This document shows positions 36,640 through 46,885 of a stretch of DNA of 64,000 bases, one piece after another. The DNA comes from Oceanimonas baumannii (GTDB lineage Bacteria; Pseudomonadota; Gammaproteobacteria; Enterobacterales; Aeromonadaceae). Position 1 is the stretch's first letter; every line of letters begins with the position of its first letter. The stretch is from assembly GCF_002245495.1 (NCBI RefSeq), contig NZ_NQJF01000004.1, positions 62,001-126,000 of the forward strand, in the 5' to 3' direction. A model generated the notes under the pieces. The model made no database searches, was not told the DNA's origin, and worked only from the letters and a program-made list of their open reading frames with translations. A program made the position numbers and the translations under genes.

Positions 36640-36665
36640 TCATAAAAGACACCAAAGGTTTACAT
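36633..36665. promoter_or_regulatory. Predicted BirA operator between bioA and bioB
   Basis: Right half GGTTTACAT (36657-36665) matches the BirA half-site GGTTTACAA at 8/9. A weaker left half CTGTCAATC (36633-36641) matches TTGTAAACC at 6/9 with a 15-bp spacer, within the family's 14-16 bp. The divergent bioA/bioB position supports the call. Confidence 0.6.
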
Positions 36666-36676
36666 TAGATTGTTTT

Positions 36677-37945
36677 ATGAACAACCAAGAGTTTGACCTG
36701 CATCACCTGTGGCATCCCTACACTTCCCTGACCCGTCCCCTCCCTTGCTATGAAGTGGAAAGCGCTAACGGCGTATACCTGCAGCTAAAAGATGGTCGTA
36801 GCCTGGTGGATGGCATGTCGTCCTGGTGGGCCTGTTTGCATGGCTATAATGTGCCGGAGCTGAACGCTGCCGCCTCTGCCCAGCTTGGCAAAATGGCGCA
36901 CGTGATGTTTGGCGGCCTGACGCACGAACCAGCCATTGAGCTGTGCGCTGCACTCAGCAACATTCTACCCGAGGGGCTGGATCGGTTTTTCCTGGCGGAT
37001 TCAGGTTCGGTGTCGGTAGAAGTGGCATTAAAGATGGCCATTCAGTACTGGCATGGCAAAGGCACTCCCAGAACCCGTTTTGCAGCATTAAGCCGTGGCT
37101 ATCATGGTGATACCTTCGGTGCCATGAGCGTATGCGACCCTAACGGCGGAATGCACAGCCTCTACAAAGGTTTTTTGCCGGAGCATATTTTTGTGCCCAC
37201 GCCCCAGAGCCGGTTTGACGGAGAATTTGATCCGGCTGATCTGCTCGCCCTTGAAGCGGTCTTTGAGCAACACCATCAGGAGCTGGCTGCGTTTATTCTG
37301 GAGCCCTTGGTTCAGGGAGCAGGCGGCATGCGCTTTTATCACCCCGACTACCTTAAAGGAGCCCGGGAACTGTGCGACCGCTATGGCGTGCTGCTGATTG
37401 CCGATGAAATTGCCACCGGCTTTGGCCGCACCGGCAAGCTGTTTGCCTGCGAGTGGGCCGGTATTTCGCCGGACATCATTTGCATTGGCAAAGCCCTTAC
37501 CGGTGGATATATGACCATGGCCGCTACCGTTACCACAAAAGCGGTGGCCGACACCATCTGTAATGGCCCTGCCGGCGTACTGATGCACGGCCCCACTTTT
37601 ATGGCTAACCCCCTGGCCTGTGCAGTAGCACTGGCCAGCCTGAAGTTACTGCTCTGTTCTCCCTGGCAACAGCGTATCAGCGCCATAGAAGAGCAAATGA
37701 AGCGCGAACTGACACCGGCATGTGAGCTTGATGCGGTGGCTGATGTACGGGTGCTGGGCGGCATTGGCGTGATTGAACTGCACCAGCCGTTGAACGTTGC
37801 CGATGTACAAAAACAGCTGGTGGACCTGGGCGTATGGATCCGCCCCTTTGGCAAGCTGTTTTACATTATGCCGCCGTATATCATCCAACCGGAAGAGCTG
37901 AGCAGGTTAACGTCGGCTATGGTAGCGGTGTGTAAAGGTTATTGA
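36677..37945 (+). CDS. bioA: Adenosylmethionine--8-amino-7-oxononanoate aminotransferase BioA
   Basis: 422-residue class III PLP aminotransferase. [53 protein letters not shown] and [17 protein letters not shown] (PLP lysine about residue 274) are the BioA hallmarks. It converts KAPA to DAPA using SAM as amino donor. The 3' end overlaps the convergent maiA-like gene by 7 bp. Confidence 0.98.
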   Translation: MNNQEFDLHHLWHPYTSLTRPLPCYEVESANGVYLQLKDGRSLVDGMSSWWACLHGYNVPELNAAASAQLGKMAHVMFGGLTHEPAIELCAALSNILPEGLDRFFLADSGSVSVEVALKMAIQYWHGKGTPRTRFAALSRGYHGDTFGAMSVCDPNGGMHSLYKGFLPEHIFVPTPQSRFDGEFDPADLLALEAVFEQHHQELAAFILEPLVQGAGGMRFYHPDYLKGARELCDRYGVLLIADEIATGFGRTGKLFACEWAGISPDIICIGKALTGGYMTMAATVTTKAVADTICNGPAGVLMHGPTFMANPLACAVALASLKLLLCSPWQQRISAIEEQMKRELTPACELDAVADVRVLGGIGVIELHQPLNVADVQKQLVDLGVWIRPFGKLFYIMPPYIIQPEELSRLTSAMVAVCKGY

Positions 37946-38577
37946 TAATCCGGTTGCCGGGCCGGGGCAGCCTGCTGAAAAGCGGGCTGTTGCTGGCAGT
38001 GGTGATATACAGCCATCACCCTGGGATAAGGCGTAAGATCGCAGTTTGTACGAATTCCGTTGGCCACCTGAGGTACCAGGCAGCAGTCGGCCAAGGTGGG
38101 CGAATCACCAAAACAGTAATCACCAAAACCATACCGGTTCAGCAAGGTTTCGGCGGCACTCAGGCCTTCGGCCGTCCAATGACGGATCCAGCTCTGCTGT
38201 TGCTCGTCACTCAGTGCCAGCTCATTAGCCAGATAGTTGCGTACCCGCAGGTTGTTAAGCGGATGCATATCACAAGCAACCAGATTGGCCAGCTCCAGCA
38301 CCCGTGCCCGCAGCAAAGGCTCAGCGGGAAACAAGGAAGGCTCGGGATGCAAGCATTCAAGATAATCCATAATGGCCAAGGACTGACCCAACGCATTGCC
38401 CTGGTTGTCTATTAACATAGGGACGCCACCGGCAGGGTTTTGCGCCTTAAAGCTTTGCTCCCGATGTGCGCCTGCACGCAGATCTACCCCAAAATAGTCA
38501 ACATCAATGCCCTTGATGGCCAGCGCAATACGTACCCGATAAGAGGTGGAACTGTTAAAAAAGCTGTAAAGCTGCAT
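37939..38577 (-). CDS. maiA: Maleylacetoacetate isomerase / zeta-class glutathione S-transferase
   Basis: 212 residues from ATG 38577, preceded by AAGGA; the upstream in-frame extension runs into a repeat and is rejected. Thioredoxin-fold N-terminus [22 protein letters not shown]: the zeta-class SSC motif is SST here, as in some homologues. [11 protein letters not shown] and [10 protein letters not shown] form the glutathione site, and the C-terminal domain carries [13 protein letters not shown]. The expected reaction is the GSH-dependent isomerisation in tyrosine/homogentisate breakdown, but no hmgA or fahA is nearby, so substrate is inferred from family only. Confidence 0.85.
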   Translation of the reverse strand: MQLYSFFNSSTSYRVRIALAIKGIDVDYFGVDLRAGAHREQSFKAQNPAGGVPMLIDNQGNALGQSLAIMDYLECLHPEPSLFPAEPLLRARVLELANLVACDMHPLNNLRVRNYLANELALSDEQQQSWIRHWTAEGLSAAETLLNRYGFGDYCFGDSPTLADCCLVPQVANGIRTNCDLTPYPRVMAVYHHCQQQPAFQQAAPARQPDYQ

Positions 38578-38618
38578 GGCGCTGAATTCCTTTTTTGACC
38601 GAGAATGGGTTTGCCGCG

Positions 38619-39075
38619 CATAAAGCACGGCCTGCAAAAACATGTCAACGTCATTCCGGGTTTAACCCGGAATCCATACCGCAAACATCGCCGTAGCCTG
38701 CTGAATGGACTCCGGCCTGCGCCGGAGTGACGAGTTGTAGCGCCGAAATGACGAGAGGGTTAATTGTTTACCCTGCCCCACATAAAGCACGGCCTGCAAA
38801 AACGTACCAACGTCATTCCGGGTTTAACCCGGAATCCATACCGCAAACATCGCCGTAGCCTGCTGAATGGACTCCGGCCTGCGCCGGAGTGACGAGTTAT
38901 AGCGCCGAAATGAAGAGAGGGTTAATTGTTTACCCTGCCCCACATAAAGCACGGCCTACAAAAACGTACCAACGTCATTCCGGGTTTAACCCGGAATCCA
39001 TACCGCAAACATCGCCGTAGCCTGCTGAATGGACTCCGGCCTGCGCCGGAGTGACGGATTTATAACGCAGGAGTG
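38619..39075. repeat. 162-bp tandem repeat, about 2.7 copies
   Basis: Copies start at 38619, 38781 and 38943 (cataaagcacggcct...). Each carries two palindromes, GTCATTCCGGG/tttaa/CCCGGAATCCA and TGGACTCCGGC/ctgc/GCCGGAGTGACG. Copies differ by only a few bases. The array fills the 506-bp gap between tadD and maiA, and copy one begins 42 bp upstream of the maiA start, so it must hold the maiA promoter region. No gene is seen. Confidence 0.93.
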
Positions 39076-39083
39076 ACGATACC

Positions 39084-40025
39084 CTACCGGTTGTTTGCCG
39101 ACTGCATGGATTTGGCCTGATTAAGATTCTCTACCGCTTTGGGGTAGTAACGGGGGGAAGCATCAATGGCGCGCTGAAAAAGACTTTGTGCCGCCTCATA
39201 TTCCCCTTCCATCAGCGCGATATAGCCCAAATCATTCAGCGCTTCAGCCTGAGGCATCACCTTGCGCAGAGCCATCAAGGCCTCCGAGTTCCGGCCCCAG
39301 CGATAATACAACAACCCGAGGTTACTCCAGGCACGCTCATATTCCGGCTCCTGATTCACGGCCCGCAACATGGCACGCTCGGCCTGGGGATATTCCCCCT
39401 GCAAATAATAAGAAAAACCAAGGTTGGTATGCAACATGGCCAGACCTGGCTGCACCTGCAGTGCACAACGGTAATATTCCCGGGCCAGCGGGCCCTGTTC
39501 AAGAATATCGGCCAGCAAGCCAAGGCCATTGTAACTGCGCCACGGTGATTTAGCATCGGTCATGCACTCACCGGTAGCCGGCTGGCCAAGACGGCTTCTG
39601 TCAGCCGCAATCACTTCCTGTAGCAGAGTTTCAGCCTCGTGATGGCGTTTCATGTCAATTAACAGCAACGCCAGCCCTTCTTTGGCCTCCAGACGGTTTG
39701 GAGCATCCCGCAAGGCACTGCGATAGGCCTGCTCTGCCCGGGAGTTGTTATTTCGCTGACGTTCCAGCCCGGCAATATTGAGGTACAGCTCACCCGGTTC
39801 AAACTCACGAAATGCCAGTGCCTGGGTGTATGCATATACCATGGCATCGATATCACCGGAAGTTTGCGACTGGGCAATCAGCATTTGAGCTTCCTGGCCG
39901 TTGGTGGGTTTAATGGCGCCGGCTCCCGGCGTGTTAACCGGGCCCGGCTCTTCGTCGCCTGAGCCGGACATGGCCGAGCAGCCGGACAGCAACACCAATG
40001 TTAATGCCAGTACAATGTGTTTCAT
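39084..40025 (-). CDS. tadD: Tad pilus TPR lipoprotein TadD
   Basis: 313 residues from ATG 40025 (GAGGA 8 nt upstream, preferred to the earlier ATG that overlaps it). Lipobox LLSGCS (Cys about residue 16), then several TPR units such as ELYLNIAGLERQRNNNSRAEQAYRSAL-type helices and YERAWSNLGLLYYRWGRNSEALMALRK. TadD is thought to help localise or stabilise the Tad secretin. Last gene of the tad operon. Confidence 0.9.
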   Translation of the reverse strand: MKHIVLALTLVLLSGCSAMSGSGDEEPGPVNTPGAGAIKPTNGQEAQMLIAQSQTSGDIDAMVYAYTQALAFREFEPGELYLNIAGLERQRNNNSRAEQAYRSALRDAPNRLEAKEGLALLLIDMKRHHEAETLLQEVIAADRSRLGQPATGECMTDAKSPWRSYNGLGLLADILEQGPLAREYYRCALQVQPGLAMLHTNLGFSYYLQGEYPQAERAMLRAVNQEPEYERAWSNLGLLYYRWGRNSEALMALRKVMPQAEALNDLGYIALMEGEYEAAQSLFQRAIDASPRYYPKAVENLNQAKSMQSANNR

Positions 40026-40123
40026 CTTGTTTATCCTCATGCCGTATCCGTGGCGTAAGAAAGCGTTCTTGGTACTTTTATGCTAGTAGGTGTGCCTCAT
40101 TCGAGCCAGCTCCGATAGATAAA

Positions 40124-41062
40124 CTACATATTGCTGAATACCCGAAATATCTTAATAAGAGCAGGGCCTATGGCCACAATAAAAAAAGACGGCCAGATAA
40201 ACAGTACCAACGGAAAGATCATTTTGGTGCCCACCTTGGCAGCCAGCTCTTCCGCCTCCTGCTTGCGCTTAATACGATATTCATCGGCATACACCCGCAG
40301 GGTTTCGGCAATACTGGTGCCCAACTGAATACACTGGTTAATGGCCACGTTCAGGCTGCGAAAATCCTCCAGACCGGTGCGCAGAATAAATTCATCAAAC
40401 GCCTGCTGCATGGTAAAACCGGCTCTGAGTTTGGCAGAAATCAGGTTCAGCTCTTCTGCCAACTCTTCATGGCTCATGCTTATTTCTCCGGCCACCCGCT
40501 GCAAGGCTGCCTTAAAGCCCAGACCGGCTTCGGTGCACACCACCAATAAATCGAGGGCATCGGGCATGGCCAGTTTCATCCGGGTCATGCGTTTTTTCGC
40601 CAGCCGCTCCAGTATAAAGACCGGCACAATATAGGCGATATAGCCCACACCCAGCAGCACCATTAAAATCATATTCAGGGGTAGCTGAGTGAACAGGTTA
40701 AAGACCACAAATACCACCAGCAGCGAGCCCAGCACCGTTATCACACGAATGCCGGTAAACACACTGTAGGCAGATCCTTTCTGAAAACCGGCATGTACCA
40801 GCAGGGTACGAATGCGGTGGCCATTAAAGCCGCTGCCATGTTTTTTAGCCAGTACCAGGCGCTGCTCGAGTGACTGCTCGTCTTCTGCCTCTTGCTGAAT
40901 ATCTTTCAACTGACGACGGTAAGGACTGTTCATTCCGCTGGCGACCAGAGTCACGCCCCAGAACAGGGTCATCACGCTCAGCGCCACCCCGCCCACCAGC
41001 ACCCACTGGCGCATTTGCGGATCGGCCAACATCTGGCCCAGCAATTGACTGAGTGTGTCCAT
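40124..41062 (-). CDS. tadC: Tad inner-membrane platform protein TadC
   Basis: 312 residues, T2SSF (GspF-like) family. The start at 41062 is chosen for AGAGG 7 nt upstream, which lies over the tadB stop. TM segments near residues 20-40, 100-140 and the C-terminus; MPDALDLLVVCTEAGLGFKAAL is the T2SSF cytoplasmic signature. It partners TadB as the platform for the TadA motor. Confidence 0.95.
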   Translation of the reverse strand: MDTLSQLLGQMLADPQMRQWVLVGGVALSVMTLFWGVTLVASGMNSPYRRQLKDIQQEAEDEQSLEQRLVLAKKHGSGFNGHRIRTLLVHAGFQKGSAYSVFTGIRVITVLGSLLVVFVVFNLFTQLPLNMILMVLLGVGYIAYIVPVFILERLAKKRMTRMKLAMPDALDLLVVCTEAGLGFKAALQRVAGEISMSHEELAEELNLISAKLRAGFTMQQAFDEFILRTGLEDFRSLNVAINQCIQLGTSIAETLRVYADEYRIKRKQEAEELAAKVGTKMIFPLVLFIWPSFFIVAIGPALIKIFRVFSNM

Positions 41063-41064
41063 GG

Positions 41065-42033
41065 CTACACCTCTATCTTGATGATTTGGCTGATCCACCA
41101 GGTGCCCAAGATCATGCCTATGGCCCCGCCAATCAGCAGCTTGTTCCCTTCAGCCGTGTTCACCAGTTCAACAATATAGCTGGGCGTGGTTAAAAATATC
41201 ACGGCAAACAAGGCAAACGGCGTCAGCACCAGTACCCAGCCCGACATGCGCCCTTCTGCCGACAGGGTGCGTAACTGGCGGTTAAACTTAAAGCGATCCC
41301 GAATAATTTTCGCCAGCTTATCGATATTTTCTACCAGGTTACCGCCGGTTTCCCGCTGCACCTGTACGGCACTGACCAGCGCCATATTGGAAATGCTGGG
41401 CACCCGCTCCAGCAGGCCGGTCATGGCCTTGCGCACATCTTTCCTGTAGTTAATGTCGGCAAACACCAGTGCAAATTCACGGCCAATGGGATCCGGCATT
41501 TGTTCGCTGATAAGCTTGATGGTATCGGCAAAAGAATAACCTGCCTGCAACCCTCGTTTCATGATGTCCAGTGCTTCGGGCATTTGCTGTTCATACAGTG
41601 CCAGCCGTTGCAGGTAGTTACGCCGTAACTTCAGCCATACAATCAGAGACGGCACTACCAGCATGATTAAACTCAGCCACAGGTTGTGCAGCCACAACCA
41701 GCTTCCTCCTGCCAATAGCAACGTGATAATCCCCACCCTAAATACCAGCTGATAGGCATACAGCCTGGAGCCAGCCAGCTCCAGTGAAAACGCCACCCGC
41801 TCCATTGCAGGCAGGGTTTCTATGCGGCGCAGAGCCGGCGACAGGGCATCCAGCTTTTTGGTACGAAAAATGGATGCCTGTGCCTGTTCGCGGTTTTCAT
41901 CGGCCAGAGCCTGTACCCGGCGCTTCAGCATGGCGGAATATTTAAGGCGGGGCTGACTGATGGGCACAAACATGGCCATGCTCAGACACACTACGGCCAG
42001 CCCCACCAGCGCCAGAAAAATCAGCATATTCAT
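41065..42033 (-). CDS. tadB: Tad inner-membrane platform protein TadB
   Basis: 322 residues, T2SSF family. MPEALDIMKRGLQAGYSFADTIKLIS and QVQRETGGNLVENIDKLAKIIRDR are conserved; TM segments at the N-terminus, residues about 95-130 and the C-terminal third. GGGAGG precedes the ATG. Located between tadA and tadC in standard order. Confidence 0.95.
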   Translation of the reverse strand: MNMLIFLALVGLAVVCLSMAMFVPISQPRLKYSAMLKRRVQALADENREQAQASIFRTKKLDALSPALRRIETLPAMERVAFSLELAGSRLYAYQLVFRVGIITLLLAGGSWLWLHNLWLSLIMLVVPSLIVWLKLRRNYLQRLALYEQQMPEALDIMKRGLQAGYSFADTIKLISEQMPDPIGREFALVFADINYRKDVRKAMTGLLERVPSISNMALVSAVQVQRETGGNLVENIDKLAKIIRDRFKFNRQLRTLSAEGRMSGWVLVLTPFALFAVIFLTTPSYIVELVNTAEGNKLLIGGAIGMILGTWWISQIIKIEV

Positions 42034-42044
42034 AAGCGCCTCCC

Positions 42045-43352
42045 TTAAAAAATGCCCTTGTGCAGTTCATCGTCACCAAACAGGCTGCGGGGCAACACCA
42101 TGCCCCGGCGGGCCAGCCTGTCATAAAAGTTGGGCATAACGCCGGTCGCCTTGTGCCGGCCGGTCACATTGCCTTCACTGTCTATGCCGGTGCGCTCAAA
42201 GGTAAAAATTTCTGACATGGTAATGGTTTCACCTTCCATGCCATGTACTTCCTGCATGCTGATCATCCGCCGCTTGCCGTCTTCCTGACGTTCCAGCTGA
42301 ATAATGAGATCCAACGCCGAAGCTACCTGAGTACGAATGTTTTTTACCGGCATGTCGAAGCCGGTCATGGACACCATGTTCTCAAGACGGCCCAGCGCAT
42401 CCCGCGGGGTGTTGGCGTGGATGGTGGTCAGCGAGCCTTCATGACCGGTGTTCATGGCAGTAAGCATGTCGAAGGCTTCCACACCACGCACCTCCCCTAC
42501 CACAATTCGGTCGGGGCGCATACGCAAGGTATTTTTTACCAGATCGCGCAGGCTTATCTCCCCTTTGCCTTCTATGTTGGAAGGGCGGCTTTCCAGCTGT
42601 ACCACATGGGGCTGCTGCAATTGCAGCTCGGCGGAGTCTTCCACCGTGATAATGCGCTGATTGGATGGAATAAAGCTGGACAAAATATTCAGAAAGGTGG
42701 TTTTACCGGTACCGGTACCGCCAGAAATCAGAATATTCAGCTTGCCCTTTACCACCGCCTCCATGACCTCGGCAATGGCCGGAGTAATAGTGCCAAAGTC
42801 GATCAGGGTGTCTACAGCCAGTTTTTCCACGGTAAAACGACGAATGGACAAGGTAGGGCCGTTCAGAGCCAGCGGCGGAATAATGGCATTCACCCGGGAG
42901 CCGTCTTTAAGGCGGGCATCCACCATGGGAGAAAGCTCGTCTATGCGCCGGCCCACACTCGACACAATACGCTCAATCACTCCCATAAGGTGTTCGTCAT
43001 CAGTAAAGGTAAGCGGCACCCGCTCAATGCGGCCACGGCGCTCGACATAAATGCTTTTGGCCCCGTTCACCATGATATCGGCAATGCCGGCATCAGCCAG
43101 CAAGGGCTCCAGTGGCCCCAAGCCCAGCACTTCATCCAGAATTTGCCGCACTATTCTCTGGCGCGAGCTCATGGAAAGCGGCACCGGCGAGTCTTGCATT
43201 AACTGATGCGCCAGCCGTTCAATCTGCTCGCTGGCTTGATCAACAGACACGGTTTGCAGCATGGGCAGGTCGAGCATGTCCATCAGTTTTTCGTGCAAAC
43301 GCTGTTTGTGGTTCTGCTCTTCCTGATTAAGGATATAGTCTTCAAGGTTCAT
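42045..43352 (-). CDS. tadA: Tad secretion ATPase TadA/CpaF
   Basis: 435-residue hexameric ATPase. Walker [14 protein letters not shown] (about residues 212-224), an Asp box [10 protein letters not shown], Walker [17 protein letters not shown] and His box [14 protein letters not shown] are all intact. It is a bifunctional motor, in the CpaF family, for Flp pilus extension and retraction. Confidence 0.97.
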   Translation of the reverse strand: MNLEDYILNQEEQNHKQRLHEKLMDMLDLPMLQTVSVDQASEQIERLAHQLMQDSPVPLSMSSRQRIVRQILDEVLGLGPLEPLLADAGIADIMVNGAKSIYVERRGRIERVPLTFTDDEHLMGVIERIVSSVGRRIDELSPMVDARLKDGSRVNAIIPPLALNGPTLSIRRFTVEKLAVDTLIDFGTITPAIAEVMEAVVKGKLNILISGGTGTGKTTFLNILSSFIPSNQRIITVEDSAELQLQQPHVVQLESRPSNIEGKGEISLRDLVKNTLRMRPDRIVVGEVRGVEAFDMLTAMNTGHEGSLTTIHANTPRDALGRLENMVSMTGFDMPVKNIRTQVASALDLIIQLERQEDGKRRMISMQEVHGMEGETITMSEIFTFERTGIDSEGNVTGRHKATGVMPNFYDRLARRGMVLPRSLFGDDELHKGIF

Positions 43353-43372
43353 CCATGACCCCCTTTGCCCGG

Positions 43373-44581
43373 TCAGTGACCGAACAGTCGCTTGAATAAT
43401 CCTGGCTGTTTGCGTTTATCTGCCTCGGGTTGCAGTGCATTGCTCAACTCATTAAACGCAGATACCAGCTTGTGGTTACGCTTTTCTTCTGCCACCAGAC
43501 GGCCCAGATCGGTACAGGTTTCAGCCATGCTAAAGTCATTAGGTAAAGTTGCTATATTTTTAATTTCAGTGGCTTTTTCAATTTCCTGAAGCGACACATC
43601 CTTTTTTTTATCGTAACGGTTCACCAACAACAGAATGCGGTCTTTGCCCATGCCCAGTTCGTGGCGCAACTGACGCAACAGAAAAATGGTTTCGCGCAGC
43701 GCACTCAGGCTTTGCTGCATCACCACCACCACCTGGCCGGCATTTTCCAGCAGGGGTAAACTCCAGGTTTCAGGGCCGCGTGACATATCAATCACCACCC
43801 GCTGATATTGCCCCCGCACCAGATGCAGCAACTGGGCACACTGGCGGGCAGTCACGGTACTTTCATCGTGCAACTGGACAACTGACGCCGGCAACACATC
43901 CATGCCATCCCGAGCCTTGCTGACCATGCCGGCCAGCGCCATGGCATCCATCTCGCTGGATTTAAGCAATGCATCGGTAAGACCACCCTGCCTTTCCCGG
44001 ATATTGAGATAGTCGGCCAGTGAGCCATAGTGACGGTTGGCATCCAGCAGCAGCACCTTCTCATGATCTGCCTGAAAGGCATGGCCCAGGTTGGCACACA
44101 CAAAGCTGGCACCAGAGCCGCTTTTGCCATTGACCACCACGGTGACCGGTGCCAGACTGATGCTGGCCGACACACTGGCAGAAATGCGCACCAAGGCACT
44201 CCACAACTCGGTGAGTTCGCTGTCTTGCGGCAAGAAGTCGGCCGCTCCCATACGCATGGCCCGGCGTACCAAACCAGTGTTGGCCGGGTTTCCCATAAAG
44301 ATAAGGTGGCGGCTTTCACCGGCTTTGCGTTCCAGCTCGTCATACACCGGGGCCACTACCGGGTGATCGACCAGCAGCAGCACCTGCCTATCCCCTTTGG
44401 GTAGTAAATCCTGATCGCTCAGTTTTTTTAACTGCAGCTGACTGCTGTTATGCAGCTTTATTTTAAGCAAAGGCCATAACTGCTCGTCCGGGTCCATTAC
44501 ATTCAGCAGCAAGGGGCAGGAAAGTGCCGGCAATGTTTGCATGCTCTCTCGCTCCAGATCTACTATTTTTGCATCGGTCAT
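43373..44581 (-). CDS. tadZ: Tad localisation ATPase TadZ/CpaE
   Basis: 402 residues. An N-terminal atypical receiver-like domain (about residues 1-130, RQVLLLVDHPVVAPVYDELERK) is followed by a ParA/MinD-like domain with deviant P-loop VNGKSGSGASFVCANLGHAF (about residue 150) and DANRHYGSLADYLN. It directs polar or focal assembly of the Tad machine. Confidence 0.92.
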   Translation of the reverse strand: MTDAKIVDLERESMQTLPALSCPLLLNVMDPDEQLWPLLKIKLHNSSQLQLKKLSDQDLLPKGDRQVLLLVDHPVVAPVYDELERKAGESRHLIFMGNPANTGLVRRAMRMGAADFLPQDSELTELWSALVRISASVSASISLAPVTVVVNGKSGSGASFVCANLGHAFQADHEKVLLLDANRHYGSLADYLNIRERQGGLTDALLKSSEMDAMALAGMVSKARDGMDVLPASVVQLHDESTVTARQCAQLLHLVRGQYQRVVIDMSRGPETWSLPLLENAGQVVVVMQQSLSALRETIFLLRQLRHELGMGKDRILLLVNRYDKKKDVSLQEIEKATEIKNIATLPNDFSMAETCTDLGRLVAEEKRNHKLVSAFNELSNALQPEADKRKQPGLFKRLFGH

Positions 44582-44592
44582 AGCAACTCCAT

Positions 44593-45054
44593 TTAAGGGA
44601 AACAGGGCACGACACCGTCTGGTGTTTCTCCCAAACTTTCAGCTCTGACTACGGTTGAGAAATCCGGACTGAACATGGAAAGGTCGATGGACAGAGGCAA
44701 AATCATTTCAAACTGAAAGTTGATAATGCCGGCTCTGATGTAAAAAGGGACTTCGGTGCCTGTTACCGGTGAAAAATCATCCTTGAGATATTCAATACCA
44801 ATATTGCTTCCGGAAAACCCCGGTATACTTCCCCCTAACCTGGCAGCGACATCACTGGCAACATCCGCACTTTCACCGGGTGCGCATACAGCAGCTACTC
44901 TGGCTGCTTGCCGGGTCGTTTCATTAAGAATATTCCAAGTGTAGAGCAACCTGCTGATTTCTATAACAGCAAACAACACAAAAAAAACTACAGCGCCGAC
45001 AATAGCAAACTCAACTATTGTTGTACCCTTCTGCCCGTTTTTTAAGGTGCTCAT
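44593..45054 (-). CDS. tadF: TadE-family pseudopilin in the tadF position
   Basis: 153 residues from ATG 45054 (GAGG 6 nt upstream; a GTG 12 bp earlier is less likely). N-terminal GTTIVEFAIVGAVVFFVLFAVIEISRLLYT resembles a type IVb prepilin/TadE helix, followed by NETTRQAARVAAVCAPG, also typical of TadE-like proteins. Processed by TadV and needed as a minor component. Assignment as TadF rather than TadE rests on gene order. Confidence 0.8.
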   Translation of the reverse strand: MSTLKNGQKGTTIVEFAIVGAVVFFVLFAVIEISRLLYTWNILNETTRQAARVAAVCAPGESADVASDVAARLGGSIPGFSGSNIGIEYLKDDFSPVTGTEVPFYIRAGIINFQFEMILPLSIDLSMFSPDFSTVVRAESLGETPDGVVPCFP

Positions 45055-45062
45055 ACACTGCC

Positions 45063-45524
45063 TCACATTACTCTTACAACCATGCTGGTTCTCATGGGAA
45101 AGTTCAGTGATAGCGAGTTACCAAAAAAGGTATTAAAGTTATCACCAAACACTGGCGTCCAGTCATACTCCACCATCAGTTCAGTATAAAAATTCCCACT
45201 TCCAAAAGGATATTCATAATCGGTGACAATGGTTACATCGCTGGTCGTTAAACCTGGCAACACTGAGCTTCCTGCCGCGCTCGTACTTCCGTACACAATC
45301 AGGTTTTTGGCTTCGCTCTCACGCTGAGCTCTGGAGCCAGAGTTACTGTAAAAATCTCCGGATCGCTCTATAGATAACGCGCCAGCTCTCATTGCCTTGG
45401 AAAGCATTGAATATTGATATAAAGCCCTGCCAAACTCCCCTGATGCCAACATTAACAACAGCAGAAATGGAAGAACAATGGTTGCTTCAACAGCAGCAAG
45501 ACCCTTTTGATACTTTTTCATCAT
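45063..45524 (-). CDS. tadE: TadE-family minor pseudopilin
   Basis: 153 residues. KGLAAVEATIVLPFLLLLMLASGEFGRALYQYS is the TadE hydrophobic N-terminus, with the conserved Glu. AMRAGALSIERSG follows. It overlaps the tadG stop by 4 bp (ATGA). Confidence 0.85.
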   Translation of the reverse strand: MMKKYQKGLAAVEATIVLPFLLLLMLASGEFGRALYQYSMLSKAMRAGALSIERSGDFYSNSGSRAQRESEAKNLIVYGSTSAAGSSVLPGLTTSDVTIVTDYEYPFGSGNFYTELMVEYDWTPVFGDNFNTFFGNSLSLNFPMRTSMVVRVM

Positions 45525-46846
45525 GAGTCTCCACTATCTGAGTCATCAAACAATACCAGCCTGAAGTTCTCACCCCCAGTACCGCCGCTACCAGATCCTC
45601 CTGATGGGCACTTACTGACAAATTCTGCGGCAATATACATATCATTACCTTTTCCATCTGCTTCTTGGTTTAGAAACATACAGGCAACACCCACTGTTTC
45701 AACTGGTGCATTACCTCCGGCATCAGAGCAGTTTGCAACCGGAACTTTTACCAGCCTGCGGTTATCTATTGAATATCCAGAAGCAGCTTTATATCCATAA
45801 CCCAAGTCTTTTTTTACATAATCTTTATACATCTGCAATGTCTGATTTCCATCATTATCGAGTAAATCACCAGGGCTCAACTTAATGCTTTCGCCATCAT
45901 CCAGAGGTGTTTTTGAAAAATCAACAATTGGCAGGCTCGACAATATTCCATCAGAGTAGTAATCACCACTAACCCCAGGCGGAGGCGCATTAGGCTCTTT
46001 TATCTTCCCCTTGTAAATACCAAACCTAGAATTCAAACCTTGCTTTGTTGGACCATGTATATTACCCGGCTCAGTAGAGTCAACTTCAAACTCAGGAGTC
46101 TCTCCTATTTCAATACAATGGCCACCTGCTAGTCCATCTCTAAAATCGTCAGCACCTTTAGAGTCTCCAATTCTGATGGCTTTAAAATTACCGGGTCCCA
46201 TTTCACTGGAGCCCGGAGCCGGTGATTTGATAACGATAACATCACCTTTATTTTTACTATCGTCGTCCAGATTGTCTACATCTGCCGCTGTATACCCAAA
46301 ATTATCGGCATCACTTAATGCGCACATTAAAAGTGGGATCACATCACAAACTTTGTTTGAGTTTTCCGGTGCCAATGGCCCGGCTAAAGCAGAGACCCTA
46401 ACCTGCCAGATATTAGTAGCTATCTGAGAAAGAAACTGGGTTACAGGAACCGACTCCATTCTTACCCTTATATACTCTGCACCGGGGTTATTCGTGGGCT
46501 GAAAGGGAACAGGATCATCAGAAAATTCAACCACTACGGCTGCCGCTAATGCGGTGGTATCCACATTAATAAAACCATAACCGTCTTTAGATAAAATTAA
46601 CTGCAATGTATCCAGTGCAGCCGCTTCAGCATTGGCATGAGTGCTGATACTGGCATCATCCGAGGACATTGTTTTAGCACCACTTAACGCCGCCGCATCC
46701 ACCGCATCCTGCAGGCGACTCTTGTTTAACAATAAATACCCGCCATCCAGTGCCAGAGCGGTAAAGCCTAGTAAGACAAAGAGCGCTACCGTCACCAGGA
46801 TCAGTACGGCTCCTTTCTGTTTCCTTTGGGTTGGCAGCGCTTTCAT
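45521..46846 (-). CDS. tadG: TadG-like pilus assembly protein
   Basis: 441 residues. KQKGAVLILVTVALFVLLGFTALALDGGYLLLNKSRLQDAVDAAALSGAK is the TadG/Flp_N N-terminal TM signature. The rest is a large extracytoplasmic domain rich in Asp/Gly (SGSGGTGGENF near the end), with no clear vWA MIDAS motif. Local base composition (more A/T) differs from neighbours, suggesting a fast-evolving exposed protein. GAGGA precedes the ATG. Confidence 0.85.
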   Translation of the reverse strand: MKALPTQRKQKGAVLILVTVALFVLLGFTALALDGGYLLLNKSRLQDAVDAAALSGAKTMSSDDASISTHANAEAAALDTLQLILSKDGYGFINVDTTALAAAVVVEFSDDPVPFQPTNNPGAEYIRVRMESVPVTQFLSQIATNIWQVRVSALAGPLAPENSNKVCDVIPLLMCALSDADNFGYTAADVDNLDDDSKNKGDVIVIKSPAPGSSEMGPGNFKAIRIGDSKGADDFRDGLAGGHCIEIGETPEFEVDSTEPGNIHGPTKQGLNSRFGIYKGKIKEPNAPPPGVSGDYYSDGILSSLPIVDFSKTPLDDGESIKLSPGDLLDNDGNQTLQMYKDYVKKDLGYGYKAASGYSIDNRRLVKVPVANCSDAGGNAPVETVGVACMFLNQEADGKGNDMYIAAEFVSKCPSGGSGSGGTGGENFRLVLFDDSDSGDS

Positions 46847-46885
46847 GATGTTGTCCTCGTTTACATACTCATTGATCTATTCGGG

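Noticed and set aside
38578-38643. N-terminal extension of the maiA-like protein into the repeat array
   Set aside because: The ATG at 38577 starts the conserved GST fold (MQLYSFF); the extension is encoded by repeat DNA.
42243-43202. 319-codon plus-strand frame opposite tadA
   Set aside because: Antisense shadow of a well-supported ATPase gene.
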